Source of the DNA: Clostridiales bacterium
GTDB lineage: Bacteria > Bacillota > Clostridia > Oscillospirales > Acutalibacteraceae
Direction: 5' to 3'
Assembly: GCA_012839345.1 (NCBI GenBank)
Contig: DUNN01000033.1
Location: forward strand, 116,878-180,877
DNA: 64,000 bases
Of the stretch, positions 20,323 through 30,171 are shown one piece after another; positions within the stretch are counted from its first letter, which is position 1; each line of letters begins with the position of its first letter. The notes under the pieces were generated by a model, which saw only the letters and a list, made by a program, of their open reading frames with translations, searched no databases and was not told the origin of the DNA. Position numbers and translations under genes: made by a program.

Positions 20323-21198
20323 TCAGCGGAATATTTCATGGCAGAGCTGGCAGCCGGTCGGCGTGGCCGCACAGCCGCCCTTTGCGGTTTCCCGCAGTTC
20401 AATGGGAAGGCTGCGTCCTACACGGTAAAGCGCCGTCACCATTTCGTCAAACGGAATGGGATTTATGACTCCGCTTAACGCCATTTCTGCGCAAACTAAA
20501 GCATTGGACGCACCCATTGCGTTGCGCGGCTGGCAGGGTGTTTCCACTAGACCTGCAATCGGGTCGCAGACCAGCCCAAGCAGGTTTGCTGTCGCAAGGG
20601 AGGACGCGTGCAGGCACTGTTCCGGTGTACCGCCCATCAACTCTGTAACCGCGGAAGCCGCCATGGCGGAGGCCACCCCAATTTCCGCCTGGCAGCCGCC
20701 TTCGGCGCCCGCGACAGTGGCGTTGCGCATAAACAGGTAACCGACTGCTCCAGCGTTAAAGAGCCCTAAGATGAGCTGTTCGTCCGTCAAACCGAACTCT
20801 TCCTGAACAGCCAGCAGCGCCCCGGGCAGCACACCGGAGGAGCCTGCCGTCGGCGCAGCGACAATCAGCCCCATGGAGGCATTCACTTCCGGTACGCCGA
20901 GCGAATAGGCGACGGCTTTTGCCATCATACTTCCGCAGACGGGCTTATGGTTTCGGCTGTGGCGGGAAACAGCTTTCGCCTCACCGCCAATTAGCCCGCC
21001 GACGGTTTCCAGGTTTTCCTCCAGTGCCTTTTTTACCGCGCCTTTCATAATATCAAACGAATGGGCCATCCGCTCCCAGATTGCTTCCCGCCCGCATCCG
21101 GACACTTCGGTTTCCCTGCGGATCATAATTTCCGATATGGCCGCTTTGTGTTCCTCACAAAGCGCAAGCAGGGCCGCACCCGTATTAAAATTCATCAT
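20323..21198 (-). CDS. sdaAA: L-serine dehydratase, iron-sulfur, alpha subunit
   Basis: The catalytic half of the two-subunit oxygen-sensitive serine dehydratase, which makes pyruvate and ammonia from L-serine. About 291 residues. Family features are ISEIMIRRETEVSG, the PTAGSSGVLPGALLAV segment, and the cysteines that ligate the cluster, in LVCDPIAGLVETPCQ and GGCAATPTGC. The start is uncertain: ATG at 21198 or 21195 fits the Bacillus protein's N-terminus best (AAAGG at 21211-21215 is the only ribosome-like site), while ATG 21210 and TTG 21231 are in frame but poorly spaced or lack a site. It lies behind sdaAB on the same transcript. Confidence 0.9.
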   Translation of the reverse strand: MMNFNTGAALLALCEEHKAAISEIMIRRETEVSGCGREAIWERMAHSFDIMKGAVKKALEENLETVGGLIGGEAKAVSRHSRNHKPVCGSMMAKAVAYSLGVPEVNASMGLIVAAPTAGSSGVLPGALLAVQEEFGLTDEQLILGLFNAGAVGYLFMRNATVAGAEGGCQAEIGVASAMAASAVTELMGGTPEQCLHASSLATANLLGLVCDPIAGLVETPCQPRNAMGASNALVCAEMALSGVINPIPFDEMVTALYRVGRSLPIELRETAKGGCAATPTGCQLCHEIFR

Positions 21199-21264
21199 AT
21201 CTATGAACATCCTTTCATGCCTATCGCTCAAATTCAGCCGTGTTTCCGGAAAGTGGTTTTGGTC

Positions 21265-21933
21265 TTATAGCTTAATGACCATCGCTTCGTAAATTTCGTG
21301 GTGCTGTTTGATTTGCCCGACTAACTCGGGTGGAATATCATTGTCGGTTTCGATGATGGTGTAAGCGTTTTCGCCTTTGCTTTCCCGGTAAAGACGCATG
21401 AACGCAATATTGATTTCGTACTCGCTCAGGCACTTTGTAATGTAGGCCACCACCCCGAATGTATCCCTTTGCTTAATGAGCAGTGTGGTCAAGTCACCGG
21501 TTAAGTCTACGTCAATGTTGTCAATTCGTTCAATCCGGCAGTCACCGCCGCCGGTTGAAACCCCACGTACGAATACCGTTTTTCCGCTGGCTTCCGTAAG
21601 GTAGATGTCGACCGTGTTGGGGTGCAGGTCCCGGTTGGCATCATCCGTTTCAAAGGAATAGCAAATTCCGCTTTCTTCGGCATAGCGGAAGGAATCCTTA
21701 ATCCGCGCATCCTCTGTGGAAAAGCCCAGAATGCCGCCGAGCAGAGCACGGTCTGTGCCGTGTCCCTTGTATGTTTTTGCAAAGGAACCATATAATACAA
21801 ACCGAACCGACTGAATTTTTTCGGTTGCCAGTTTACGTGCCATCAGGGCTATTTTCAGCGCCCCGGCGGTATGGGAACTGGACGGCCCAATCATGTTCGG
21901 TCCGATGACATCGAATATGCTGATTTCCTTCAT
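21265..21933 (-). CDS. sdaAB: L-serine dehydratase, iron-sulfur, beta subunit
   Basis: The 222-residue small subunit. It opens with the diagnostic ISIFDVIGPNMIGPSSSHTA. The C-terminal ACT-like part from about residue 145 (DLTTLLIKQRDTFGVVAYI) probably senses or binds an amino acid. The start is ATG 21933, chosen because AATGGAGC lies seven bases before it. The frame is open further upstream to 22050, across the predicted promoter, without a ribosome site. It is first gene of the sdaAB-sdaAA operon. Confidence 0.92.
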   Translation of the reverse strand: MKEISIFDVIGPNMIGPSSSHTAGALKIALMARKLATEKIQSVRFVLYGSFAKTYKGHGTDRALLGGILGFSTEDARIKDSFRYAEESGICYSFETDDANRDLHPNTVDIYLTEASGKTVFVRGVSTGGGDCRIERIDNIDVDLTGDLTTLLIKQRDTFGVVAYITKCLSEYEINIAFMRLYRESKGENAYTIIETDNDIPPELVGQIKQHHEIYEAMVIKL

Positions 21934-22003
21934 AATATGCTCCATTCTGCTTAGTATTTTAACTGTATGGTTTTGAAGTTGCGTTGTCCCAACTGTTTGC
22001 TTT

Positions 22004-22032
22004 ATTATAACGCCTATTATTTCGCAGTGCAA
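22004..22032 (-). promoter_or_regulatory. Sigma-A-type promoter for sdaAB-sdaAA
   Basis: On the minus strand, TTGCAC (22027-22032), 17-bp spacer, TATAAT (22004-22009). The leader is about 64 nt. The rest of the gap up to 22258 is A+T-rich with nothing else recognised. Confidence 0.75.
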
Positions 22033-22258
22033 TTTGTAACATGCATCCATGCGTTTTTCCGCGAACCTATTGTGGAAAACAGATTTCGAAAATGAATGAT
22101 ATGCTTGTTAAAAGACACACAAATCGACAAAACCAGTGTGATATACTATACCTGAAATAAAATTTATTGTTATTCCTGAAATTGTGAATGTTTTGTAACA
22201 AGTTGTATAAAAAATTATCGGTATAATAAAATATTATTACAAATATTTTACAAAATAC

Positions 22259-22286
22259 TTGATATTTTACTATTTTGTGTTATGAT
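22259..22286 (+). promoter_or_regulatory. Promoter for the glycogen operon
   Basis: TTGATA (22259-22264), 16-bp spacer, TATGAT (22281-22286), about 48 bases before glgB. Confidence 0.6.
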
Positions 22287-22333
22287 AAATATATACAAAT
22301 TGGAACACCGGATACCGGAAGGGAGTTGTTAAA

Positions 22334-24358
22334 ATGCTGCAAAATCAACCCGCTCAGCCGTCACAGCAGAAAAGGCAGTATCAAGAACTGCTCGATTCGT
22401 TTTGCAGAGGAGATAACGCGAACGCATATGAATTTTTGGGTTTGCACAAAGAAACTGTGGATGGCAAGCCGTGTATGATTGGACGAGTCTGGGCACCGAA
22501 TGCCAAGGCAGTGTCCATCGTGGGGGACTTTAATAATTGGCAGCCGGGGCAGCATACAATGGAAAAAATCGGTGGTGGCGTCTGGGAAGGTGTTCTTCCG
22601 TTTGAATTGAACCAATTCGATACATATAAATTCTGTGTGGTAGGACCGGACGGGGGTCAGGTACTGAAAAGCGACCCCTATGCGTTTCATTTTGAAACCC
22701 GGCCGGGCAACGCTTCCAAATACTACGATCTTGAGGGATACCACTGGAATGACGCGGCTTGGCAAAAGCGGAAAGCCGCCAAACCGCATTACAGCCAGCC
22801 GGTGAATATTTATGAAATTCACGCAGGCTCTTGGCGGCGGTATGCGGACGGCAATGTTTTTTCCTACGGAAAGCTGGCAGAAGAACTGATTCCGTATGTG
22901 AAAGATATGGGCTATACACACATTGAGCTGATGCCGATTACGGAATATCCGTACGATGGTTCCTGGGGATACCAGGTAACGGGGTACTTTGCGCCGACCA
23001 GCCGGTACGGGGAACCGAAGGAACTGATGAGCTTCATTGACCAGTGCCATCAGGCGGGCATCGGCGTAATTGTGGACTGGGTGCCGGCGCACTTTCCAAA
23101 GGACGAATCCGGACTGGCGCGTTTTGACGGAACGCCGTGTTATGAGTACGCCGACCCGCGCAAGGGTGAACACAAGGACTGGGGAACGCTGGTGTTTGAT
23201 TACACCCGGGGCGAAGTGGTCAGCTTTTTGATTTCAAGCGCCGTGTTCTGGTTGGAAAAGTACCATGTGGACGGCATCCGCGCCGACGCGGTTGCCTCTA
23301 TGCTTTACCTGGACTACAGCCGCAACGATGGGGAATGGGTTCCGAATGAAAACGGTGGGAAAGAAAATCTGGAGGCTGTGGCGTTTTTGAAGAAGCTGAA
23401 CGAGGTGGTGTTTGCCCGGTACCCCGAAGTGATGATGATTGCCGAGGAATCCACCGCGTGGCCGATGGTTTCTCGCCCAACCTATTGCGGCGGGCTTGGA
23501 TTCAATTATAAATGGAATATGGGCTGGATGAACGACATGCTTCATTACATGTCCCTCGACCCGCAATACCGGCCATATCATCACGACAACCTGACCTTTT
23601 CCTTTATGTATGCGTTCTCGGAAAATTTCATTCTTCCGATTTCCCACGACGAGGTGGTGCACGGCAAATGTTCCCTGATGAACAAAATGCCGGGGGAGAA
23701 TGAACAGAAGTTTGCGGGTGTGCGCGCGTTCATGTCCTATATGATGGCGCATCCCGGGAAAAAGCTGATTTTTATGGGAACGGAAATCGGCCAATTTATT
23801 GAGTGGAATTATGAACAGGAGCTTGACTGGCTGCTTCTGCAGTATGAAACACACCGGAAACAGCAGAAATTTTTTAAGGACTTAAATCATTTTTATCGGG
23901 ATACTCCCGCACTGTGGGAATTGGACTTTTCCTGGGAGGGTTTTTCCTGGATTTCCAACGACGATTACACGCAGAGCGTGATTTCGTTCCGAAGAATTGA
24001 CCACAACGGCAATGAGGTGATTGCGGTTTGCAATTTTCAACCCGTTAAGCGGGAAAACTACTGTATTGGCGTGCCGTGCGCCGGAATTTTTGAAGAAATC
24101 TTCTCTTCTGATCGCACAGAATACGGCGGCAGCGGAATCAGCAACGGAAATTCCATTCATACTTTGGATCAGCCGATGCATGGATACGAGCAGTCGGTCA
24201 GCCTGACTCTGCCGCCTCTTTCGGTTTTGTTCCTCCGGTGCCGGCGGCATCGGACGAAGATTTCTGCCTGCGCTCCGGCAAAACAGGCCGAGGCTGCGGG
24301 AGAGAAAAAGGGGAAAAAAGCACGGAGCGCAAAAAGTAAACAATCTGGAGGGAACTGA
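22334..24358 (+). CDS. glgB: 1,4-alpha-glucan branching enzyme
   Basis: A 674-residue GH13 branching enzyme that makes the alpha-1,6 branches of glycogen. Domain order: N-terminal CBM48 ([16 protein letters not shown] near residue 60), the GH13 barrel and a C-terminal beta domain. The nucleophile Asp is in [10 protein letters not shown], the acid Glu in [10 protein letters not shown], and the third carboxylate in [10 protein letters not shown]. The last 35 residues are a Lys/Ala-rich tail that looks disordered and is an addition to the usual family end. The ribosome site GGAAGGGAG lies at 22318-22326. First gene of glgBCDA; glgC starts two bases after the stop codon's last base. Confidence 0.95.
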   Translation: MLQNQPAQPSQQKRQYQELLDSFCRGDNANAYEFLGLHKETVDGKPCMIGRVWAPNAKAVSIVGDFNNWQPGQHTMEKIGGGVWEGVLPFELNQFDTYKFCVVGPDGGQVLKSDPYAFHFETRPGNASKYYDLEGYHWNDAAWQKRKAAKPHYSQPVNIYEIHAGSWRRYADGNVFSYGKLAEELIPYVKDMGYTHIELMPITEYPYDGSWGYQVTGYFAPTSRYGEPKELMSFIDQCHQAGIGVIVDWVPAHFPKDESGLARFDGTPCYEYADPRKGEHKDWGTLVFDYTRGEVVSFLISSAVFWLEKYHVDGIRADAVASMLYLDYSRNDGEWVPNENGGKENLEAVAFLKKLNEVVFARYPEVMMIAEESTAWPMVSRPTYCGGLGFNYKWNMGWMNDMLHYMSLDPQYRPYHHDNLTFSFMYAFSENFILPISHDEVVHGKCSLMNKMPGENEQKFAGVRAFMSYMMAHPGKKLIFMGTEIGQFIEWNYEQELDWLLLQYETHRKQQKFFKDLNHFYRDTPALWELDFSWEGFSWISNDDYTQSVISFRRIDHNGNEVIAVCNFQPVKRENYCIGVPCAGIFEEIFSSDRTEYGGSGISNGNSIHTLDQPMHGYEQSVSLTLPPLSVLFLRCRRHRTKISACAPAKQAEAAGEKKGKKARSAKSKQSGGN

Positions 24359-24359
24359 T

Positions 24360-25604
24360 ATGCTGCCAAAACAGGAAGTAGTGGCCATGCTGCTGGCCGG
24401 CGGCCAGGGAAGCAGACTTGGGGTATTGACCAAAAAACTGGCGAAGCCCGCAATACCCTACGGGGGAAAATACCGCATCATCGATTTTCCGCTTTCCAAC
24501 TGTGTAAATTCGGGCATTGAAACGGTGGGTGTGCTGACGCAGTACCAGCCGCTGATTTTGAATGAATATATCGGCAGCGGCCAACCGTGGGATCTGGACA
24601 GCATGAACGCAGGCGTTCGGGTGCTTCCGCCGTATCAGCGCAGCCGAAAGTCGGACTGGTACAAGGGAACCGCAAACGCCATTTACCAGAATATCGAATA
24701 CATTGAACGCTATAATCCGGAATATGTAATCGTTTTGTCGGGCGATCACATTTATAAGATGGATTATTCCAAAATGCTGGCCTATCATAAGGAAAAAGAA
24801 GCGGACTGCACCATTGCGGTCATTGAGGTTCCATTGGAGGAAGCATCTCGTTTCGGAATCCTGAATACCCGCGAAGACGGTTCCATTTATCAATTTGACG
24901 AAAAGCCGAAGGTACCGAAAAGCAATCAGGCCTCTATGGGAATTTACGTGTTTACCTGGAGCGTGTTGCGCAAATATTTGGAAGCGGACGAGGCAAATCC
25001 GAAATCTTCCAATGATTTCGGCAAGGATGTGCTGCCTGCCATGCTGAACGCAGGCGAGCGCATGTTTTCCTATAAATTCGAAGGGTACTGGAAGGATGTC
25101 GGCACGATCGACAGCCTGTGGGAATCCAACATGGATTTGCTGAACCCCAACATTCAGCTGGACCTGAATGAGGACAGCTGGAAAATTTATACCCGCAATC
25201 CGGTTATGCCTCCGCACTACATTGCACAGTGCGCAAAGGTGCAGAATTCCCTTGTGGCGGAGGGGTGCAATGTTTATGGGGAAATTGATTTTGCCGTGCT
25301 GTTTGCCGGGGTTTATATTGCGCCCGGCGCGGTGGTAAAGGATTCCATTATCATGCCCGGTGCCCGGATTGAGGAAAACGCAATCGTCCAGTATGCAATC
25401 GTGTCAGAAAACACAGTGATTGGAAAAGGCGCAGTTGTGGGCGCACGCCCGGAGGAAACGGAGAAAAAGGATGAATGGGGAATCGCCGTTATAGGGGACG
25501 GCTGCCGGATTGCTCCTGGCAGCATTGTACCGCCGAAGGCAATGATTGACAGTGAAACGCTTGCGGCGGAGGAGGTACGTGAATCATGCGCGGCAACAAT
25601 GTAA
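24360..25604 (+). CDS. glgC: Glucose-1-phosphate adenylyltransferase, catalytic subunit
   Basis: A 414-residue ADP-glucose pyrophosphorylase that makes the glucosyl donor for glycogen. The nucleotide-binding loop is intact ([20 protein letters not shown]), with [11 protein letters not shown], the catalytic Asp in [12 protein letters not shown], and the sugar-phosphate Lys in FDEKPK. A left-handed beta-helix follows (residues about 300-400). It overlaps glgD by 19 bases, which suggests equal translation of the two subunits. Confidence 0.95.
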   Translation: MLPKQEVVAMLLAGGQGSRLGVLTKKLAKPAIPYGGKYRIIDFPLSNCVNSGIETVGVLTQYQPLILNEYIGSGQPWDLDSMNAGVRVLPPYQRSRKSDWYKGTANAIYQNIEYIERYNPEYVIVLSGDHIYKMDYSKMLAYHKEKEADCTIAVIEVPLEEASRFGILNTREDGSIYQFDEKPKVPKSNQASMGIYVFTWSVLRKYLEADEANPKSSNDFGKDVLPAMLNAGERMFSYKFEGYWKDVGTIDSLWESNMDLLNPNIQLDLNEDSWKIYTRNPVMPPHYIAQCAKVQNSLVAEGCNVYGEIDFAVLFAGVYIAPGAVVKDSIIMPGARIEENAIVQYAIVSENTVIGKGAVVGARPEETEKKDEWGIAVIGDGCRIAPGSIVPPKAMIDSETLAAEEVRESCAATM

Positions 25605-26701
25605 TGGGTCTGATTTTTTCCAATGTACATGAAGAAAAAATCAGGGAGCTGACCGAACGCAGAACCATGGGTTCCGTTCCGTTCGGAGGAAGATATCGTT
25701 TGATCGATTTTCCACTTTCCAACATGGTAAATTCGGGGATTAACAAGGTCGGGGTTCTGACTAAAAGCAACTATCAGTCGCTAATGGATCACCTTGGTTC
25801 CGGTAAAGCATGGGACCTTTCCAGAAAGAGGGAGGGACTTTTCCTGCTGCCCCCGTTCGACAGCCGGAGCGCGGTTTCCAACAGTCGGGTGGAGTCACTT
25901 GCTTCGATTGCGGCTTACCTGACGAATTCCCGGGAGGAATATGTTTTACTGAGCGACTGCGATGTCATCTGCAATATCGATTACACTGACGTGCTTGCTT
26001 TTCACATGAAGCGCGGCGCAGATATTACGGTAATTTACCAGTTCGGTAAGCTGCCGGAGAAAATATGCGAACCAACGGTTTATTCCATTGACCCGGACGG
26101 CCGTGTGCGTGACCTTTTGGTCAACCCGAATGTGGACGGTGACTGCAACTTTGGCATGAGTATGCTGCTGCTGCGAAGGGAACTGCTGATTCGGATGGTA
26201 AACGACTGTGTCAGCCGCAACCTCTATAATTTTAAGCGAGACTTTTTACAGCGCAATATTTCAAATTACGCGGTTTACGGGTATGAATTCAAGGGCTACG
26301 CGCAGTATATCTGTTCTATGAACCATTACTTCGACGCAAACATGTCGCTGATGCTGCCTTCCGTGCGAGCCCAGCTGTTCCAAAAGGACCGCCCGATTTA
26401 CACCAAGGTGCGCGACGATATGCCCGCCCGTTACGGGCTTGGCTCCCATGTGACCAATTCGCTGATTGCGGACGGCTGCGTCATTGAAGGTTCCGTGGAA
26501 AACTGCGTTTTATTCCGCGGGGTGCACATTGGAAAAGGTGCTAAAGTGGAAAACTGTGTGATTATGCAGGACAGCGTCATCGGCCCGAACTGCAGGCTGA
26601 ATTACGTGGTAATCGACAAGGATGTAAATATCCGGAACGACCGTTCGCTGCTTGGCTTCCAGTCTTATCCGGTGTTTATCAGCAAAGGGAGCGTTGTATA
26701 A
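25586..26701 (+). CDS. glgD: Glucose-1-phosphate adenylyltransferase, GlgD subunit
   Basis: A 371-residue homologue of GlgC lacking the glycine-rich nucleotide loop: after [17 protein letters not shown] it goes straight to [16 protein letters not shown]. In Firmicutes GlgD is known as a largely non-catalytic subunit that raises GlgC activity. The catalytic-type Asp is in [12 protein letters not shown]. The start ATG 25586 lies inside the end of glgC with GGAGGAGG just upstream and matches the usual GlgD N-terminus. ATG 25604 is a possible second start. Confidence 0.92.
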   Translation: MRGNNVMGLIFSNVHEEKIRELTERRTMGSVPFGGRYRLIDFPLSNMVNSGINKVGVLTKSNYQSLMDHLGSGKAWDLSRKREGLFLLPPFDSRSAVSNSRVESLASIAAYLTNSREEYVLLSDCDVICNIDYTDVLAFHMKRGADITVIYQFGKLPEKICEPTVYSIDPDGRVRDLLVNPNVDGDCNFGMSMLLLRRELLIRMVNDCVSRNLYNFKRDFLQRNISNYAVYGYEFKGYAQYICSMNHYFDANMSLMLPSVRAQLFQKDRPIYTKVRDDMPARYGLGSHVTNSLIADGCVIEGSVENCVLFRGVHIGKGAKVENCVIMQDSVIGPNCRLNYVVIDKDVNIRNDRSLLGFQSYPVFISKGSVV

Positions 26702-26806
26702 TCGGCCTGCTGGCCGAACCATTCACGGCAGCCCGAGAAAGCTTGCACTTTTATCCCGAAAAGTAGAATTTAACGATACCAAACTGAAAGTCAAGGAGGA
26801 CTTCCC

Positions 26807-28237
26807 ATGAAAGTTTTATACTGCACGAGTGAAGCAAGGCCGTTTGCTGCGACCGGGGGTCTTGCAGATGTAGCAGGTTCCCTGCCGCAGGCGCTTCGGC
26901 TCCGACTGATTGGCTGCCGCGTGGTGATGCCGTTGTATGAAGATATTCCACAGGAACTGCGGGATAAAATGACGTTTCTGACTAGTCTTTCCGTTCCCGT
27001 GGCGTGGCGGCGACAGTACTGCGGTGTATTTGAAGCCAAATCCGGCGGCGTTATTTACTATTTAATCGACAATCAGTATTATTTTAAGCGCAGCGGGCTT
27101 TACGGCCATTATGATGACGCTGAGCGCTTTGCCTTTTTATCGCGTGCGGCGCTGGAAATGCTGCCTTATATTGATTTTCACCCGGATATTATTCACTGCA
27201 ACGACTGGCAGACCGCTTTGCTGCCGGTTTACTTAAGCAAGTTCTATTCCGGCAACGACTGGTACCGGGGAATCAAAACCATCATGACCATTCATAATAT
27301 CCAGTATCAGGGCAAATACGGCATGGAATTGCTGGAGGATGTGCTTGGCATTCCCCAGTCCGACCGTTCCGTGCTCGAATACGACGGTTGCGTCAATCTG
27401 CTGAAGGGCGGCATTGAGTCGGCAAACCGCGTTACTACCGTCAGCCCGACCTATGCGCAGGAAATTCTGGACCCGTGGTTTTCCTATGGATTGGACAGCA
27501 TCCTGAAAGAGCGCAGCTGGAAGATTTCCGGCATCTTAAACGGAATAGATACGGTTACTTACGACCCGGAAACCGATCCGGATCTTTACGCGAATTATAC
27601 CACGGAGAATGTGCTTTCCGGAAAGCGGAAGAACAAGCTTGCGCTGCAGGAACGCCTTGGCCTGAATCAGGATGAAAATGTACCGCTGATTGGCATGGTT
27701 ACCCGGATGGTTGCACAGAAAGGCCTGGACCTTGTCAGGGAAACCATGGAGCGTCTGATGAACGAAACCAACGCGCAGTTCGTTATTCTTGGTTCGGGCG
27801 ACTGGGAATACGAGTCGTTTTTCCGCGAGAAGCAGTCCGCCCATCCCGGCAGAGTCTGCGCCTGCTTCGGTTTTGTACCGGAGCTTTCCCGGAAAATTTA
27901 TGCGGCTTCCGACTTGTTCCTGATGCCGAGCAAGAGTGAGCCGTGTGGCCTTTCCCAGATGATTGCCCTGCGGTACGGTTCGATTCCGGTAGTCCGCGAA
28001 ACAGGAGGACTGAAGGATTCCGTTCAGGACAGCGGTGACGGGGAAGGAAACGGATTTACCTTTAAAAGTTACGACAGCGGCGATATGTATTACGCCCTGG
28101 AGCGCGCCTTAAAGGGCTGGCAGGACCAGGAAGGGTGGGAAATCCTAGTCCGCCGCGCAATGCAATGCGACTACAGCTGGGGCCGTTCCGCCAACGAGTA
28201 TATCCGTTTGTATCGGGAACTGCTCAAGAGCGAATAA
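26807..28237 (+). CDS. glgA: Glycogen synthase (ADP-glucose), GT5
   Basis: A 476-residue GT5 enzyme that extends alpha-1,4-glucan from ADP-glucose. The N-terminal Rossmann domain has the family glycine turn, but as FAATGGLADVAGS: position 15, a substrate-binding Lys in E. coli GlgA (KTGGLADV), is Ala here. The C-terminal domain has ILNGIDTVTYDPETD, GMVTRMVAQKGLDL, and the active-site Glu in MPSKSEPCGLSQMIALRYGS. The length is normal and the ribosome site AAGGAGG lies at 26793-26799. It is the last gene of the glycogen operon, 105 bases after glgD; the gap starts with a small hairpin at 26702-26717. Confidence 0.94.
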   Translation: MKVLYCTSEARPFAATGGLADVAGSLPQALRLRLIGCRVVMPLYEDIPQELRDKMTFLTSLSVPVAWRRQYCGVFEAKSGGVIYYLIDNQYYFKRSGLYGHYDDAERFAFLSRAALEMLPYIDFHPDIIHCNDWQTALLPVYLSKFYSGNDWYRGIKTIMTIHNIQYQGKYGMELLEDVLGIPQSDRSVLEYDGCVNLLKGGIESANRVTTVSPTYAQEILDPWFSYGLDSILKERSWKISGILNGIDTVTYDPETDPDLYANYTTENVLSGKRKNKLALQERLGLNQDENVPLIGMVTRMVAQKGLDLVRETMERLMNETNAQFVILGSGDWEYESFFREKQSAHPGRVCACFGFVPELSRKIYAASDLFLMPSKSEPCGLSQMIALRYGSIPVVRETGGLKDSVQDSGDGEGNGFTFKSYDSGDMYYALERALKGWQDQEGWEILVRRAMQCDYSWGRSANEYIRLYRELLKSE

Positions 28238-28258
28238 AGCGGGATTTAATACGAAGAG

Positions 28259-28288
28259 CGGCCTGCCGAAAAACGGCAGGCCGTTTTT
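28259..28288 (+). terminator. Intrinsic terminator of the glycogen operon
   Basis: 10-bp G/C-rich stem (28259-28268 with 28274-28283), 5-nt loop and five T's. Confidence 0.9.
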
Positions 28289-28324
28289 ACCATAAGACGC
28301 AGAATTTTGTCACATCTCGTATTA

Positions 28325-28353
28325 TTGCATGGTATTAATACTATTAGTATAGA
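28325..28353 (+). promoter_or_regulatory. Promoter for the 137-residue hypothetical
   Basis: TTGCAT (28325-28330), 17-bp spacer, TATAGA (28348-28353). The 10-bp palindrome GTATTAATAC sits in the spacer. Confidence 0.6.
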
Positions 28354-28491
28354 AAGAGCCCGGCTTTCGGCGCTTTTTCCGGTACCGCGAAACGGGGGTT
28401 AATTGTCCGGTCGGAAGTATAAACGAGCGTTCTTTTGTTAAAATATTCATTTGTAGATAAATGTAAAAAATTTGCCAGAGGAGGGGAATTT

Positions 28492-28905
28492 ATGCATTTG
28501 GATTTGTCGGAAGAGGAACAGACGCTGCTGAAAGAAATCCGAAACGCAAAGCGCTTCCCGATTGTACGTTTGGAACTGCACAATTCCGAGGAAAAAGATT
28601 TGGTCAGCATCGCTTTGAATTATGTGCGCATTAACGACCCAGAGGAATCCATGGAAACGGTCAAAGCGCGCGGGGAAGCGCTGCGCAGCCTGATGGAACG
28701 CGGGCTGGTTTTTATTGATTACACGGTGAAAGTCTGGGTTTCAGGCGATTACAGCGTATATTATAAGAGCAAGATTTACGAACTACTTTGCCAGACCGTT
28801 ATGGAAGGGGCAAAGCTTCCCGGTGCGGTTTTTAATTTGCCGTATATGCGCAAAGGTTACGCATACCTGACCCGGAAAGGAGAAAAAACCGCAGCGGTTC
28901 TTTAG
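28492..28905 (+). CDS. Conserved-looking hypothetical protein, 137 residues
   Basis: No family recognised. The start is ATG 28492, with GAGGAGGGG at 28479-28487. The frame extends back to 28435 without a site. The protein is charged and soluble: an acidic N-terminal helix (HLDLSEEEQTLLKEI), then alternating strands and helices, and a tyrosine-rich stretch (YSVYYKSKIYELL). There is no signal or membrane segment. The layout loosely resembles a small winged-helix fold, but that is a guess. It has its own promoter and terminator, so it is probably a real monocistronic gene. Confidence 0.7.
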   Translation: MHLDLSEEEQTLLKEIRNAKRFPIVRLELHNSEEKDLVSIALNYVRINDPEESMETVKARGEALRSLMERGLVFIDYTVKVWVSGDYSVYYKSKIYELLCQTVMEGAKLPGAVFNLPYMRKGYAYLTRKGEKTAAVL

Positions 28906-28920
28906 TGTTATAAAAACAAC

Positions 28921-28957
28921 AAAGGCATCCGTCCATTTTTTTGGACGGGTGCCCTTT
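28921..28957 (+). terminator. Intrinsic terminator after the hypothetical
   Basis: Stem 28921-28935 with 28942-28957 (one G-U pair) and a T-run. The remaining gap to 29083 holds two small hairpins (28981-29000 and 29017-29030) that could end the XRE transcript. Confidence 0.8.
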
Positions 28958-29083
28958 TGTGTTACACTTTCAGCATGAAACAACCAGCCGGTGCTGGTTG
29001 AAACAGTTATGATTTCGGCTTGAAAAAGCCAGCGGCTGCGCTTATAATGATTTATGTTTCCAGGTGCGTTAAATTTCGATTTT

Positions 29084-29803
29084 TTAACGCTTAGTTGCTG
29101 TTTTTGATTCCTTTTTCGCTCCCATTTGAAGCTCCGCGTTTTGAATCAGATTAAAGAGTGAAGAAGAAAACAGCGGGTATTCGGCGGAAAGTTTCTCTGG
29201 CGAAAGTTCGGGAATGTCACCTTTTGCCACACCCTGCATTCCTTCTACATCTTCCCCAAGCGCCAGACATTCCGCGTTGGAAAGCGAAATTTCCTGCGCT
29301 GCATTGCAGCGGCCGCTGCTCAGCTTGAGCGGGATGGAGAACATCCCCTGAGGATTTTTGGCGTTTGCAGAATACAATAAGCGGAACGTTTTGTAGACCG
29401 AAAGGTTCAGGTAGGACGAAACTTCGGTGGTTAGGTGCTTGTTTCCGCACTGCTGAAGAATACCGTAAATAATGTTGAGCGAGTTTGCGATTAGCTTTTT
29501 ATTTAAGACTGGCAGAAGACTGCCCTTCAGGACATTTTCTTTTCCCATTGCGTCTGGTTCGGGGATATCGTCCACTGAAATGGTCGCGCCATTGCGGTCA
29601 GGGGTTCTTCCCAGCAGATAATCGCAGGAAACTCCGTAAAAATCCGCGGCCCGAACAACGAAGTCAAGGCCGCATTCACGAATTCCCTTTTCGTAGTGCG
29701 ACAAAAGAGCCTGAGAAACATCCAGTTCCTCGGCAGCTTTTTTTTGACTTAATCCGCGTTCTTTTCGCAGCAAAGTGATTATTCTGGGAAAATCATTGTT
29801 CAT
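29084..29803 (-). CDS. XRE-family transcriptional regulator
   Basis: A 239-residue DNA-binding protein. Residues 8-62 form a Cro/C1-type helix-turn-helix (RKERGLSQKKAAEELDVSQA, then LLSHYEKG and FYGVSCDYLLGR). The rest, about 170 residues, matches no effector domain I recognise and has a Lys-rich end. The start is ATG 29803. It is transcribed away from the histidine phosphatase gene. The direct repeat ATATAAC in its own promoter could be an operator for self-control. Confidence 0.85.
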   Translation of the reverse strand: MNNDFPRIITLLRKERGLSQKKAAEELDVSQALLSHYEKGIRECGLDFVVRAADFYGVSCDYLLGRTPDRNGATISVDDIPEPDAMGKENVLKGSLLPVLNKKLIANSLNIIYGILQQCGNKHLTTEVSSYLNLSVYKTFRLLYSANAKNPQGMFSIPLKLSSGRCNAAQEISLSNAECLALGEDVEGMQGVAKGDIPELSPEKLSAEYPLFSSSLFNLIQNAELQMGAKKESKTATKR

Positions 29804-29850
29804 GTTCCATAGTCCCCTGTCGAATCGTGGATGAAATTAACGTCTTGTAA

Positions 29851-29879
29851 AGTATATAACAAATATAACGCTATGTAAA
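29851..29879 (-). promoter_or_regulatory. Promoter of the XRE regulator with repeated box
   Basis: On the minus strand, TTTACA (29874-29879), 17-bp spacer, TATACT (29851-29856). The spacer region holds two copies of ATATAAC on the plus strand (29854-29860 and 29863-29869), 9 bp apart. Confidence 0.65.
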
Positions 29880-30171
29880 GCCGCTAGATATCGTGCTTTT
29901 TCATATTTTGTCTGCATGTATCTTGTTATTACAACTTATTAAAACTTTGAAATAAAATTTGTGACCACTTTTCGCCTTTTGTGACTGGATACTGCTCATG
30001 ACATTCAAAATGCCGATAAATCAGGATCAACATGACCGCTGCCGTGCAAGTCGGCCGAATACGCCGGTTGTTTGAACAAGCCCCGAAAGAACAGAAGTTT
30101 ATATTTAATTTATCGGTTGGAGAACAAAAAAATTAAATGCAAATTTGTTTTAAAATAAAAGGAGTAATTTC
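29880..30171. other. Intergenic region before the phosphatase gene
   Basis: No gene or stable structure recognised. It must hold the plus-strand promoter for 30172, but no convincing boxes were found. AAAGGAG at 30157-30163 is the ribosome site. Confidence 0.45.

Noticed and set aside
26702..26806. Terminator between glgD and glgA
   Set aside because: The 26702-26717 hairpin is short and has no T-run, so glgA is kept in the operon.
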